Positions 23,933-33,608 of a stretch of DNA of 64,000 bases are shown here, piece by piece. The stretch covers positions 62,001 through 126,000 of the forward strand of contig NZ_FRCM01000007.1 of assembly GCF_900142915.1 (NCBI RefSeq). The letters run 5' to 3'. The stretch's first letter is position 1; each line of letters begins with the position of its first letter. The notes below the pieces were generated by a model. The model was not told where the DNA came from and searched no databases. It was given only the letters and a program-made list of their open reading frames with translations. The stretch is from Mucilaginibacter sp. OK098 (lineage in GTDB: Bacteria; Bacteroidota; Bacteroidia; Sphingobacteriales; Sphingobacteriaceae). A program made the translations under genes and the position numbers.

Positions 23933-24721
23933 TTATTTTGCGAACCGGGGCAGCATGTCAGTAGCTGCATTCATCATTTTTAATTTATACCTGTAGCCAC
24001 CGCCAAAGGCATCTTCTTCTTTTAAAAATTCATGATCTTTTTTGCTGATCCAAAAGGTTTGCGAAAAATGGCCGCCACTATAATCGCCTTCAGTAACCAG
24101 TTTCCAGCAGTCCACTTTTTCGTTGCTTAAGGTGGGGATTACTTCGCTGCCGGTTACCTTATATAATATATATTTTGGCGGATCTAATCCGGCATCGTAA
24201 AAATTAATAGCAAAGGTTTTACCCGATGCCAGCGGCAACATTTCAAAGGTTTCTATATCCAGGTTCCAGTTAAAGTTTGGAGCAGTAAAAGCCAGCGAAA
24301 AATCTTTTTTTGAATTATCGGCTACACTATCGGCACCTGTAATTTTATCATTGTTCCAGTTATAAGCGCTAGTTTTATTTTGTACGGTTTCTGAATGGTA
24401 AACCGGTGCAAAATCAACAGCCTTGTTTATAGAATACACTTTGCGGTAGCTATTAGTATCACTGCCATACCAGTGTTGTGCTATTGTAAATACTTTTTCC
24501 CCGTTCCTGTTTTCAGTTTTAATATCCCTTAGCCAATACCAAAACCGCAACGTTTTTTGAGCTTTAGCCGTTTGAAAATATACCAGGTATTGCTTAAGTC
24601 CGGGTTTAAGCATTGAGGTGAGCAGGCGTTTATCTTTTAGGCGAATGGTGTCTGCCTGTCCATAGGCTAAGCTCAGCGAAAAGAACACAGAAATAATAAG
24701 GATGTAATTGAACTTTTTCAT
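23933..24721 (-). CDS. Exported DUF3108-like protein of unknown function
   Basis: The ATG at 24721 (MKKFNYILIISVFFSLSLAY) is preferred to the one at 24739 because it starts a clean signal peptide; the upstream ATG directly follows the stop of the preceding gene. The mature part is beta-rich (LVYFQTAKAQKTLRFWYWLR, YKVTGSEVIPTLSNEKVDCW, QTFWISKKDHEFLKEEDAFG), a pattern seen in DUF3108-like lipid-binding-type folds of Bacteroidota. No catalytic motif is visible. It forms a two-gene operon with the propeller protein at 24740. Confidence 0.6.
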   Translation of the reverse strand: MKKFNYILIISVFFSLSLAYGQADTIRLKDKRLLTSMLKPGLKQYLVYFQTAKAQKTLRFWYWLRDIKTENRNGEKVFTIAQHWYGSDTNSYRKVYSINKAVDFAPVYHSETVQNKTSAYNWNNDKITGADSVADNSKKDFSLAFTAPNFNWNLDIETFEMLPLASGKTFAINFYDAGLDPPKYILYKVTGSEVIPTLSNEKVDCWKLVTEGDYSGGHFSQTFWISKKDHEFLKEEDAFGGGYRYKLKMMNAATDMLPRFAK

Positions 24722-24739
24722 TGATGTATTAAAAAACAT

Positions 24740-25708
24740 TTAGTGTGACGCTTTAGGAATGTTAACCGGGATCACCAATATATTTCCCTGGCTGTTGAAA
24801 ATACTTTGATTTTCGGCTTCCAGCCCATCATAATTCAATGGTTTAGCCTTTATATTTCGTTTGTAAAAGCCTTGGATCCGGCTTGAGGAATAATACAGCA
24901 TCTTACCATCGCGGGACACATACGGAGATGAATTAGAATCGCCGTTATTTACCTGTGGCCCTAATTTTTGCGCAGTGCTCCATGCATTTCCATTTTTAGG
25001 GCAGTAATAAATATCGTTACCGCTTAAAAACACCACGTAGCTTTCGTCAGGTGCAGTAAATGGGTCCTGTACATCTTCTTTGCCAAGCAAGATCAGCTGC
25101 TGGGGTTTATCATAATGATCGCCCAGCCATTTTGCTGAATAGCCAGCCATCCCGGCATTCCCTTCCCTGCCGCGCGAGCAAAAGAAAAGAGTGCCCGAAC
25201 CGCTTACCGATGGCGCATAGTTACTGCTGCCATCCAAATTTATCGGGGCGTCTATGTGTTTTGGCGCCGACCATTCATCGCCCGAAATATGATCAACATA
25301 CCAGATGTGGTAGCTTTTTTGCGGTTTTTCCTGGTTGGCCTCAAAAGGGCGGTTTGATATAAAGAACATTCTTTTACCATCAGGGCTCACAAAGGGATCG
25401 GTATCGTTATACTTTCCCGAAAAAGCCGCCACTGCCGGCCGGCCCCATTTACCGTTAACCAATTTTGAATAACAAATTGTCCAGTAAATAGCGCCGCGCG
25501 AAAAGTAGACCGTGTTACCATCTGGTGCAAAAGAAGTGGCCCATTCAGTATAAGGAGATGACACTGCGCCTTCGGCAAATACTTTTGGCCTTGAAGCGGT
25601 ATCAACAATGTTTGGTTGTGAATTTTGGCTGAATACTGAGTAAATTGAGCACAAAGTAATGATTATGCCAATTGCAACTTCACGTGATAGCCAATATAAA
25701 AACTGCAT
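24740..25708 (-). CDS. Exported PD40/WD40-like beta-propeller protein
   Basis: 322 residues, with an N-terminal export signal (about 8-28, GIIITLCSIYSVFSQ). The rest shows TolB-like PD40 repeats: FAPDGNTVYFSRGAIYW, VSPDGKRMFFISNRP, VSGSGTLFFCSRG, APDESYVVFLSGND and VSRDGKMLYYSSSR. Such propellers usually bind partners and have no activity of their own. Its stop codon is followed at once by the next start, so both are co-translated. Confidence 0.85.
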   Translation of the reverse strand: MQFLYWLSREVAIGIIITLCSIYSVFSQNSQPNIVDTASRPKVFAEGAVSSPYTEWATSFAPDGNTVYFSRGAIYWTICYSKLVNGKWGRPAVAAFSGKYNDTDPFVSPDGKRMFFISNRPFEANQEKPQKSYHIWYVDHISGDEWSAPKHIDAPINLDGSSNYAPSVSGSGTLFFCSRGREGNAGMAGYSAKWLGDHYDKPQQLILLGKEDVQDPFTAPDESYVVFLSGNDIYYCPKNGNAWSTAQKLGPQVNNGDSNSSPYVSRDGKMLYYSSSRIQGFYKRNIKAKPLNYDGLEAENQSIFNSQGNILVIPVNIPKASH

Positions 25709-25833
25709 AGTAAGATCCTTAAATTATAGTTTTAAATTTTATTTGCAAAGCGGATCAGAGTTTGAGACCGGTTTAATCACCCTAAGAGATCGTATGCTAT
25801 AAACACTAACCTCCGGTCTCTAGCCTCTAATCA

Positions 25834-26952
25834 CTAATTGATATCCTTCCCATCCTGCAATTTTTTTGCAAGCCTGTCCATAGCATCTTTGTTTGGTTTA
25901 TTTGGCGCCTGTACCTGTGCTTTTTGAATATAGGTTAATGCCTTTTTGTAATCACCAAGGCCTGAATATCCCCTGCCCATACCTACATTGGTAATAAATT
26001 CATCAGGATGCTTATCGTAATTCATTTTAAAAATGGCGAACGCTTCTTTGGCTTTTTTAGCGGATGTTAAAGTCCTTCCATAGCCATATATTTCATAATC
26101 ACTGCCAAATGGCAATCCTTTCTTCATTGTCTCCGCTGCTTCAGTACCCCGGCCAAGGCTGTCCAATACCGCAGCCTTTGTGCTCCAGGCCTGGAAGCTT
26201 TGACTGCCACCAAAAATTCTGCTTGTTGCGGTATCAGCCCACATTAAGGCTTCATCTAAATTGGTTTTATTTTGTGCGCAGTACAGTGCCGCCTGGCTCC
26301 AGCTTTCCCAGTTAAAACTCTTTTCGCCGCGCAGTTCCTGCTTGAAAAATGCAACCTGGTTTTTCACTGCATCGGCTTCTATCTTAAAGGGAATAACCAG
26401 TTTTTCCCATTGCAGCTGTATGATGGCGCTATTTGGCGTTTGGTCTGTAAACTCATACTTCAGCCTTTCAACACTTTTATCGGCAGGTATGGGCTTTACC
26501 TTTACCCGTAACACATCTTCATCCGGCTTATAATAGAATGAGCCCCACGAAGTTGAATTTTTTGAAAAGATGAGCGTACACTCGTCAGCACTATAAGCTA
26601 TAAAGAAACCGTATTTACCGGCGGCTAAGGGTTGGCCTTCAACTTTTATATCGGTTGAAAATTCAATAGTGGTATTCTCGTTAGCCCCGGCCCGCCATGG
26701 TGCTGATTTTGAAGGACCAAAGCCCTGGTCAACGTAACCCGGCGGAACGAGTTCGCCCCAAATATGGCCGTCGCGTTTTTTAACGCCAGGCCGGCTGTAA
26801 TGAATACTTACATCGGTAAGGCCAATTTGTTCGCTAACTGAAGCTCTTTTATTATCCCCGTCTGGCAGGGATGTAAGTTGTGCCTTAACAACATGGGCTA
26901 AGCCAAATTGAAGACATGCCATAATAATACAGGCGTTAAAAAGTTTTTTCAT
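25834..26952 (-). CDS. Exported DUF2911 protein with C-terminal TPR
   Basis: 372 residues with a signal peptide (1-24, ending VKAQ). Residues about 30-175 match DUF2911, a common Bacteroidota domain: VSIHYSRPGVKKRDGHIWGE, GYVDQGFGPSKSAPWRAGAN and LAAGKYGFFIAY. Residues about 230-365 carry tetratricopeptide-like helices (KKALTYIQKAQVQAPNKPNK). DUF2911 has no established activity. It stands alone behind a gap with a short word-repeat; start chosen at the only ATG giving a signal peptide. Confidence 0.85.
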   Translation of the reverse strand: MKKLFNACIIMACLQFGLAHVVKAQLTSLPDGDNKRASVSEQIGLTDVSIHYSRPGVKKRDGHIWGELVPPGYVDQGFGPSKSAPWRAGANENTTIEFSTDIKVEGQPLAAGKYGFFIAYSADECTLIFSKNSTSWGSFYYKPDEDVLRVKVKPIPADKSVERLKYEFTDQTPNSAIIQLQWEKLVIPFKIEADAVKNQVAFFKQELRGEKSFNWESWSQAALYCAQNKTNLDEALMWADTATSRIFGGSQSFQAWSTKAAVLDSLGRGTEAAETMKKGLPFGSDYEIYGYGRTLTSAKKAKEAFAIFKMNYDKHPDEFITNVGMGRGYSGLGDYKKALTYIQKAQVQAPNKPNKDAMDRLAKKLQDGKDIN

Positions 26953-27166
26953 ATTAAGGTTTATTAAGATCTGAAACGTAATATTTATTAAAGCTGGTTT
27001 TTATTACATATCCGGGCAAATCATTTAAACCTTATACCATTTATTTTAAATGATTTACCTGATAATATCAACAGCTGGTATTTACTGTAGGGCAGCATTT
27101 ATTGAATAAAAAAGGCTAATTATTGAAAACCGGCGGTGGGAATGAAAAAGCTTTGTAAATTTAAAA

Positions 27167-28186
27167 ATGAAATTTATCGGCAGTCAGGCAACTCTTAAAC
27201 AGCTTCAATGGCTGATTTGGGTTGCGGTTTTTTTAATTATATTTTTTTCATACCTGCCCGAAGATGGCTTTTACCAGGCCGGAACATTCTCGCTATTAAA
27301 TGTTTCTTTTTATGCTGTTGTTATATACGGGAACATTAAATTTCTTTTTCCTAAGTTTTATGAAACCGGTAAAAAAGTTCAGTATGCAATTTTCGCATTT
27401 ATATTTGTTGTATCAGCCGGCCTGTCAAGAGGATATCTGCTCACTTATATTTATAATAAATACTTTGCGCTCAAGCCCGAGCTTATAACAAAAAGCAGCA
27501 TTCTTAATTTTATGATAGCGGGCTTTTTAACATACCTGCTCAGCTTTATTTTTCGCATCGCCATTGCATATTTCACATTAAAGCAGCAGTCGGAAAAAAT
27601 ACTGGCACAAAAAAGCCAGGCTGAACTTAACCTGCTAAAATCGCAGGTGCAGCCGCATTTTTTATTTAATACCTTGAATAACATTTATTACGAAGCCTAC
27701 CGCGAGGCCCCCCGAACAGCAAAGCTAATTGAGCGGTTGTCAGATATTATGCGCTATTTTGTTGATGAAAGCCCAAAGGAAGAGGTCTCACTGGCAACAG
27801 AGGTGCAGTTTTTGGAGAACTATATAGCGCTGGAGAAGATCCGGATCCGGCATGAAATAGAGTTAAATTTCATTAAAGATTGTAATGCCGAATTGCGAAT
27901 TGCGCCAATGCTGCTGATGACCTTTGTTGAGAATATTTTCAAACACGGCATTGATAAGTCGAGTGATAAAAATAAGATCGATATTTCACTGGTTCAACAA
28001 GATGGCTACCTGTTGTTTGAAACCCGGAACATGGTTCATGATAAACCCGGGACAAACGGGCCCAGCGGATTTGGCATTGAGAACCTGCGAAAGCGCCTTA
28101 CCTTGTTATATGGCTTAAATTTTGAGCTAAGTATTAATAATCCGGGCAATTATTTTACCGCATTTTTAAAAGTACCGATAGCATGA
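27167..28186 (+). CDS. LytS-type sensor histidine kinase
   Basis: Membrane histidine kinase of the His_kinase/LytS class. Four hydrophobic segments span residues about 15-135. The phospho-acceptor motif QVQPHFLFNTLNNIYYE has His164. A HATPase domain follows, with FVENIFKHGID (N box) and GFGIENLRKRL (G box). It passes phosphate to the LytTR regulator that follows; the two genes overlap by 4 bp (ATGA). The signal is unknown. The gene is divergent from the DUF2911 gene. Confidence 0.93.
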   Translation: MKFIGSQATLKQLQWLIWVAVFLIIFFSYLPEDGFYQAGTFSLLNVSFYAVVIYGNIKFLFPKFYETGKKVQYAIFAFIFVVSAGLSRGYLLTYIYNKYFALKPELITKSSILNFMIAGFLTYLLSFIFRIAIAYFTLKQQSEKILAQKSQAELNLLKSQVQPHFLFNTLNNIYYEAYREAPRTAKLIERLSDIMRYFVDESPKEEVSLATEVQFLENYIALEKIRIRHEIELNFIKDCNAELRIAPMLLMTFVENIFKHGIDKSSDKNKIDISLVQQDGYLLFETRNMVHDKPGTNGPSGFGIENLRKRLTLLYGLNFELSINNPGNYFTAFLKVPIA

Positions 28187-28893
28187 ATTTAAGCTGCATA
28201 ATTATTGACGATGAACCCAATGCAGTAAACCTGCTGGAGATCTTGATAGGCCAGAATACCAAATGGCAGCTTTTAGCCAAATGTTATGACGCTTTGGAAG
28301 CCATTGCATTTTTAAAGGAGAACAAACCCGATTTTATTTTTTTAGACATAAACATGCCCCAGCTAAGCGGGATGGAGTTGGCGGGTCTTCTATCAAAGGA
28401 TACCAAAATTGTTTTTACCACCGCTTACTCTGAGTATGCTGCGGAAAGCTATGCCTTTCAAACCATTGATTACCTGTTAAAGCCTATTACCCTTAAACGT
28501 TTTTTGGAAGCAATGCAAAAGATTGAAACCTATTTCACTTTCCATGTTGCCAATCATAACACATTGCCGCCAGCTGGGAATGAGTACTTTTTTGTAAAGT
28601 CGGGCAAGGTGCTCAGGAAAATACTGATGGAGGAGATCCAATATTTTGAGGGTGAAAAAGAATATGTGCGCCTGGTAACTCCTGCCGAGCAGCTACTTAT
28701 TTACAGGCGCTTAAAAGATATTGAAGAGCAATTAAATCCGCCATTTGTAAGGGTGCATAACTCCTACATTGTTAACACAAAGCAAATAGTTAAGATCCAG
28801 GACAATCATATTTACATTGCCAGCAAACAAATCCCCATCAGCGAAAAATTCAAGGATGGCTTCATGGCGGTGATCAATCAGCGGATCTTCTGA
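28183..28893 (+). CDS. LytTR family response regulator
   Basis: Partner of the LytS kinase. The receiver domain (1-120) has the acidic pair IIIDDEPN, phospho-acceptor Asp55 in FIFLDINMP, and IDYLLKPI with the conserved Lys. The LytTR DNA-binding domain (about 135-232) contains EYFFVKSGKVLRKI, IQYFEGEKEYVRL and FVRVHNSYIVN. This subclass binds direct repeats. Start overlaps the kinase stop (ATGA). Targets are not identified in the window. Confidence 0.95.
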   Translation: MNLSCIIIDDEPNAVNLLEILIGQNTKWQLLAKCYDALEAIAFLKENKPDFIFLDINMPQLSGMELAGLLSKDTKIVFTTAYSEYAAESYAFQTIDYLLKPITLKRFLEAMQKIETYFTFHVANHNTLPPAGNEYFFVKSGKVLRKILMEEIQYFEGEKEYVRLVTPAEQLLIYRRLKDIEEQLNPPFVRVHNSYIVNTKQIVKIQDNHIYIASKQIPISEKFKDGFMAVINQRIF

Positions 28894-28929
28894 TGGTTTT
28901 GAATCAATAAATCAAGTTTCAAACAAAAA

Positions 28930-28960
28930 ATCCGAAATCGAAAATCCGAAATCCGAAATA
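28930..28960. repeat. Word-repeat element (TCCGAAATCG type)
   Basis: ATCCGAAATCG, ATCCGAA and ATCCGAAATA follow one another. The same words recur at 33609-33756, so these belong to one family flanking the efflux region. Confidence 0.5.
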
Positions 28961-28989
28961 AATTATAATTTACCCATCTTTGCTTCCCT

Positions 28990-29673
28990 ATGGCCAATAT
29001 CTGTTTAGTTGAAGACGAACAAAAAGTTGCTGCATTTATCAGCAAAGGGCTTGAGGAGCAGGGCTATAAGATCCACATTGCCAATGACGGCATTACAGCA
29101 AAGGCGCTGTTGCAGAATAATGATTTTGATTTGCTGATACTGGATGTAATGCTGCCTGACATTAATGGCATTGAACTTTGCCGGCAAATCCGTTTTACCA
29201 ATACAAAAACCCCCATTTTAATGCTTACTGCGCTGGATCAGATCCAGAACAAGGTATCGGGTTTAAAGGCCGGGGCAGATGATTACCTGGTAAAGCCATT
29301 TCATTTTATTGAGCTATTGGCCCGCATCGAGGCCTTATTGCGCCGTCAAAAAGTTGTTGAAGTTGCTGATCATATCCTGGCATTTGATGACCTTAAACTG
29401 GATACCTGGAGCAATGTTGCAGAAAGGGCCGGGCAGCAGATAGCATTAACAGCCAAAGAATATACACTGCTCGAGCTATTTATGAGCCATCCAAACAAGG
29501 TATTATCACGGGAGTATATTGCAGAGCAGGTATGGAAAATTGACTTTGATACCGGAACCAATTTTATTGACGTATATGTAAACTATCTGCGTAAAAAAAT
29601 TGAAAAAGGATTTAAAAACAAACTGATCCATACCGTAATTGGTATGGGATATATTTTAAAAAGCGATAAATAA
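28990..29673 (+). CDS. OmpR/PhoB family response regulator
   Basis: Receiver domain with VEDEQ, phospho-acceptor Asp52 in LLILDVMLPD and DYLVKPFHF, followed by a winged-helix DNA-binding domain (about 130-225) with LTAKEYTLLELFMSHPNKVL and the terminal VYVNYLRKKI...VIGMGYIL. The kinase at 29778 is its likely partner, 104 bp downstream on the same strand. By position the pair should control the efflux operon that follows, as CusR/CzcR-type systems do; four 11-bp direct repeats at 31137-31180 are a plausible binding site. Confidence 0.95.
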   Translation: MANICLVEDEQKVAAFISKGLEEQGYKIHIANDGITAKALLQNNDFDLLILDVMLPDINGIELCRQIRFTNTKTPILMLTALDQIQNKVSGLKAGADDYLVKPFHFIELLARIEALLRRQKVVEVADHILAFDDLKLDTWSNVAERAGQQIALTAKEYTLLELFMSHPNKVLSREYIAEQVWKIDFDTGTNFIDVYVNYLRKKIEKGFKNKLIHTVIGMGYILKSDK

Positions 29674-29777
29674 ACCGCTGGCATCTCCATGTATTCTTGG
29701 CGTCTTGGCGGTTATTTTACCGCGAAGGTCACAAAGAAACCCGCAAAGCAACACAGAGATTTAAGTGCAAATAACCA

Positions 29778-31136
29778 ATGAAAATAAAGAACCGTCTTTC
29801 GCTTTATTTTACTGCAATTAGCGCAATTGTGCTGCTGATTGTGCAGGTTGTTATTTGCATTGCTTTTAACTCGCTTATCCGGTCAAACTTTTACGATCAA
29901 TTAATGGACAGGGCCAATGTTGCCGCTAAATTATATTTAGAGGCTGATGAAATTTCGCCCGACTCCCTAAGCCATGTAAAAGAACATTATCTCCACAGCT
30001 TGCGCAACGAGGTAATTCGCCTTTATGATGAAAAAAATGCCGCCTCGTTTATAAAAGATAAAAACCAGTTTTGGGCAAGCCCGATAATTAACGAGGTACG
30101 TAAAAGAAAACAACTGGAATTTACCGAGGGGCAAAGACAAACGGTAGGCATTTACTATAACGACAACCAGGGAAACTTTGTAATATTGGTTTCGGCTATT
30201 GATATGCAGGGCACCAAAAGGATGCAGGATCTGATCAAATCAATGGCGATACTGCTGGTATGTGTTACTGCCGGGCTTTTTTTAATAAGCAGGTGGTTTG
30301 CCCAAAAAACGCTGGAACCCATAGATAAAGTAATTAAGCAAATGCGCCTGGTACGTGCCGGCGACCTGAGCTTAAGGGTTGATGAAGGGAACGGAAAAGA
30401 CGAGATCAGCGCGCTGGCCTATAATTTCAACCGGCTTTTGGCACATTTACAAAACACGTTTGAACTGCAACAAACATTTGTTGTAAATGCATCGCATGAA
30501 TTACGTACGCCTATAACAACTATAATAGGCGAAATTGAAATTGCCCTGAATAAGCTGCGTACCCAATCTGAATATGAAGAGGTGTTAAAATCTGTATTAA
30601 ACGATGCTGAGCGGCTTAATGAAACTATTACCAGCCTGCTCGAACTGGCAAATGCTGATATGGACTACACGCATCCTGCCTATAAATACGTGGCCATTGA
30701 CGAGCTTATATGGGAGCTTAATGATTATTGGACTGAGAAAACAGGCAAAGGAATGTTTGTTGTAAATATTTTGCAACTGCCTGATGAACAGGAAAAATTA
30801 CAACTATTTGCAAATAAATCCTTATTAACAATAGCATTCAATAACATTATAAGTAACGCCTATAAATTCTCACAAAACAAACGTGTACAATGTGATCTGT
30901 ATGCCGACGAAGAAAACATTATTGTAAAGATAATTGACCAGGGTATTGGCATATTGCCCGGTGAACTGGATAAAGTTTTTGAATCATTTTATCGCGGTAC
31001 TAATGTAAAAAGCTTCCAGGGCAGCGGGATTGGCCTTTATGTAACAGGTAAAATCATCCACCTTTTTAATGGAACCATTTCAATTGATTCCATCCCCGGC
31101 GAAACCACCACCTTTACCATTAAATTCAGCAGGTAA
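29778..31136 (+). CDS. HAMP-domain sensor histidine kinase
   Basis: 452 residues. An N-terminal membrane segment (about 12-34), an extracytoplasmic sensor of about 120 residues, and a second segment (about 153-172) lead into a HAMP domain (about 172-228, FAQKTLEPIDKVIKQMRLV). HisKA has FVVNASHELRTPI with His240. HATPase boxes are FNNIISNAYKFSQ, IIDQGIGILPGELDKVF and GSGIGLYVTGKII. It is the probable partner of the OmpR regulator, sensing metal or envelope stress outside the membrane by analogy with CusS/CzcS; no metal motif was seen. Confidence 0.94.
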   Translation: MKIKNRLSLYFTAISAIVLLIVQVVICIAFNSLIRSNFYDQLMDRANVAAKLYLEADEISPDSLSHVKEHYLHSLRNEVIRLYDEKNAASFIKDKNQFWASPIINEVRKRKQLEFTEGQRQTVGIYYNDNQGNFVILVSAIDMQGTKRMQDLIKSMAILLVCVTAGLFLISRWFAQKTLEPIDKVIKQMRLVRAGDLSLRVDEGNGKDEISALAYNFNRLLAHLQNTFELQQTFVVNASHELRTPITTIIGEIEIALNKLRTQSEYEEVLKSVLNDAERLNETITSLLELANADMDYTHPAYKYVAIDELIWELNDYWTEKTGKGMFVVNILQLPDEQEKLQLFANKSLLTIAFNNIISNAYKFSQNKRVQCDLYADEENIIVKIIDQGIGILPGELDKVFESFYRGTNVKSFQGSGIGLYVTGKIIHLFNGTISIDSIPGETTTFTIKFSR

Positions 31137-31180
31137 ATTCTAATGCAATTCTAATCTCGCTTTAATTTAACTCTAATATG
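31137..31180 (+). promoter_or_regulatory. Four 11-bp direct repeats upstream of the efflux operon
   Basis: ATTCTAATGCA, ATTCTAATCTC, GCTTTAATTTA and ACTCTAATATG follow without gaps, sharing a T(C/T)TAAT core. An 11-bp period is that of PhoB/OmpR-family half-sites on one DNA face. The block begins right after the kinase stop codon and ends 7 bp before the -7 box. Confidence 0.7.
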
Positions 31181-31187
31181 CGAAGTA

Positions 31188-31195
31188 TAATTTTG
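31188..31195 (+). promoter_or_regulatory. -7 box of the efflux operon
   Basis: TAATTTTG fits TAnnTTTG. Transcription would begin near 31202, which rules out the GTG at 31195 as start and supports the ATG at 31213. Confidence 0.55.
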
Positions 31196-31212
31196 TGGCA
31201 TCAAAATATACT

Positions 31213-32496
31213 ATGCTCAAAAGATTTGTTCTTGTTATTTTATTACTGCAAACTGCGTTAACAATTCTTGTATCAAAAGTACACGCGCAAGGCCGGGTAA
31301 GCGATACGCTTAAGTTAACCATTAAACAGGCGGAAGACTTGTTTTTGAAAAACAACCTGCAGCTCATTATCCAGCGTTATAATATTGATAATGCCAATGC
31401 CCAGGTAATTACCGCACGTTTATTCCCTAACCCCGATTTCAATTTTTCAAACGGTATTCACACTAACGATGCTTCCCAGGGGCCTGCCTATAAAGATCAT
31501 TCAGCCGGCATTTCACAGCTTTTTACAACGGCAGGCAAACGGAATAAAAGCATCCAGCTGGCAAAGCTAAGTGTCGACCAGGCAAAATACCAGTTCTTTG
31601 ATTTGCTCCGTACATTAAAGTTCACGCTGAGAAATGATTTTTACACCATCTATTTCCAGGAACAATCTGCCAAAGTTTATAACCAGGAGATCAATTCTTT
31701 AGCTAAAGCGCTAACTGTTTTTAAGGCACAATATGCAAAGGGCAACATTGCCGAAAAGGAAGTGTTGCGCATACAATCACAGCTATACACCTTACAAGCA
31801 GAATATAATAACCTGCAAACAGGGATTGATACTGTACAAAGCGAATTTAAATTATTAACCAAAACACCTGCAAATACCGTTATTCAACCCCTGTCTGATT
31901 ACACATTTGACGGAAAAGCTATTGTAGCCGGTGTGCCATATCAAACATTACTTGATTCTGCCAGTGTAAACCGTTATGATCTAAAGTTGGCTAAATCAAC
32001 TGTTGATTATAATAACCTCAACCTGCAGCTGCAAAAAGCAACTGCTGTGCCTGATGTTTCACTCTCGCTTAATTATGATAAACTGGGCGGTTACGGCACT
32101 AACTTTTTAGGTGCGGGTATTGGGTTTAGCTTGCCTTTTTTTAACAGGAACCAGGGGGGCATTAAACAAGCCAGGATAGCTATTGATCAAAGCAAGGTGC
32201 AGTTGCAAAGTCAGCAGGATCAAATTGAAAGCGATGTGGCAACCAATTATAAAACCGCCTTAAGGCTTGAGAACCTGTATAACAGTTTTGACCCTGCTTT
32301 TAAAAATGATTTTAATCACCTGATCCAGGAGGTTTTTAAGAATTACGAAAAAAGGAATATCAGTCTGCTGGAGTTCCTTGATTTTTACGACTCCTATAAA
32401 ACCAATACTCTGCAATTGAATGCACTGCAGCTTAACAGGGTAACCTCAATGGAGCAACTTAACTATGTTACCGGAACACCATTTTTCAATCAATGA
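31213..32496 (+). CDS. TolC-family outer-membrane efflux protein (CzcC/CusC-like)
   Basis: Outer-membrane channel of a tripartite RND pump. From ATG 31213 the protein starts MLKRFVLVILLLQTALTILV with signal cleavage near VHAQ. Two repeats of long amphipathic helices (residues about 40-225 and 245-425) match the OEP fold, with RLFPNPDFNFS and FLGAGIGFSLPFFNRNQG as typical strand-edge motifs. It is first in an operon with the adaptor and pump genes and overlaps the adaptor start by 4 bp. No N-terminal Cys is seen. Confidence 0.9.
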   Translation: MLKRFVLVILLLQTALTILVSKVHAQGRVSDTLKLTIKQAEDLFLKNNLQLIIQRYNIDNANAQVITARLFPNPDFNFSNGIHTNDASQGPAYKDHSAGISQLFTTAGKRNKSIQLAKLSVDQAKYQFFDLLRTLKFTLRNDFYTIYFQEQSAKVYNQEINSLAKALTVFKAQYAKGNIAEKEVLRIQSQLYTLQAEYNNLQTGIDTVQSEFKLLTKTPANTVIQPLSDYTFDGKAIVAGVPYQTLLDSASVNRYDLKLAKSTVDYNNLNLQLQKATAVPDVSLSLNYDKLGGYGTNFLGAGIGFSLPFFNRNQGGIKQARIAIDQSKVQLQSQQDQIESDVATNYKTALRLENLYNSFDPAFKNDFNHLIQEVFKNYEKRNISLLEFLDFYDSYKTNTLQLNALQLNRVTSMEQLNYVTGTPFFNQ

Positions 32497-33608
32497 TCAC
32501 AACTACAAACATGTATACCAAATATAAAATACTTACTACTGCTATCGCTCTTGCTGTTTCGGGCATGGCTTTGCAAAGCTGCCACCATGCTGATGAGAGC
32601 CAGGAAAAAGATACCCGTTTCCAGGTTACTGATAGCCTGATCAACAGCCTGCTTATTGACACGGTTAAAGAAGCCAGCGCCCTGTCGCAAATTACTTTAA
32701 CCGGCAGCATTGCGCCTGATGAAAATAAAATGGTAAAGGTGTTCCCATTGGTCAGCGGGGTAGCCCAGGATGTACACGTTCAGCTTGGCGATGTGGTACA
32801 TAAGGGCCAAACACTGGCAATTATGAAAAGCGCCGAAATGGCTGGTTTTACCCGCGATTATGTATCATCAGAGGCCGATGTAAGAAATACTAAAAGGGTA
32901 TTTGAATCAACCCAGGACTTGTATAAAAGCGGACTTGCATCGCAAAAAGAGCTGGAGCAGGCACAGTCTGATTATCAGAAAGCCCAGGCCGAAGGTAAAC
33001 GCGCCGGCGCTGTGATCTCTATCAATAAAAGCAATGCCAATGGTTATGAAGTTAAAACGCCATTATCAGGTTATGTGGTTGAAAAAAACTTGACCAATAA
33101 TACCCAGGTAAGGGCAGATAACAGCCAAAACCTGTTCACCATAGCCGACCTTTCAACCGTTTACGTGCTTGTAAATGTTTATGAGTCTGATATCTCAAAG
33201 ATCCAAACCGGCGATGCGGTAAAGATCACTACGTTATCATATCCCGATAAAGTATTTACCGGAAAAATAGACCGGATTGATAATATGCTTGACCCGGATA
33301 ACAAGGTAATGCACGCCCGGATCAAGATAGAAAATCCTGGCAATTTGCTAAAGCCGGGAATGTTTGCCAATGTGCTGATAAAAGCAAAATCAGGTGAAAC
33401 CCTGCCTGAAGTTAGCGCTCATGCTTTGGTTTTTGATAACGATAAAAACTATGTGATAGTAGTTGATGGTAAAGCGAAGGTACACATTCAGCCTGTTGAC
33501 GTTGCCAAAACGGTTGAAGACAGGGCATATATCAACAAAGGGTTAAAACCAGGCGACAGGGTGATCACTTCAAGGCAAGTGTATCTGTATGAATCGTTGA
33601 AAGACTGA
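32493..33608 (+). CDS. RND efflux periplasmic adaptor lipoprotein
   Basis: Membrane-fusion protein that links pump and channel. The ATG at 32493 overlaps the upstream stop; ATG 32511 is an alternative that gives a tighter signal, MYTKYKILTTAIALAVSG. The lipobox LQSC predicts lipid attachment. The barrel-sandwich part (VAQDVHVQLGDVVHKGQTLA and KTPLSGYVVEKNLTNNTQV) brackets a helical hairpin (about 120-175). The beta-barrel region carries LLKPGMFANVLI. Few His/Met clusters are present (only CHHADES near the N-terminus). Confidence 0.93.
   Translation: MITTTNMYTKYKILTTAIALAVSGMALQSCHHADESQEKDTRFQVTDSLINSLLIDTVKEASALSQITLTGSIAPDENKMVKVFPLVSGVAQDVHVQLGDVVHKGQTLAIMKSAEMAGFTRDYVSSEADVRNTKRVFESTQDLYKSGLASQKELEQAQSDYQKAQAEGKRAGAVISINKSNANGYEVKTPLSGYVVEKNLTNNTQVRADNSQNLFTIADLSTVYVLVNVYESDISKIQTGDAVKITTLSYPDKVFTGKIDRIDNMLDPDNKVMHARIKIENPGNLLKPGMFANVLIKAKSGETLPEVSAHALVFDNDKNYVIVVDGKAKVHIQPVDVAKTVEDRAYINKGLKPGDRVITSRQVYLYESLKD

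Noticed and set aside
31195-31212. GTG start for the TolC-like gene
   Set aside because: It overlaps the -7 box TAATTTTG, so it would lie upstream of the transcript start; ATG 31213 begins a clean signal peptide.
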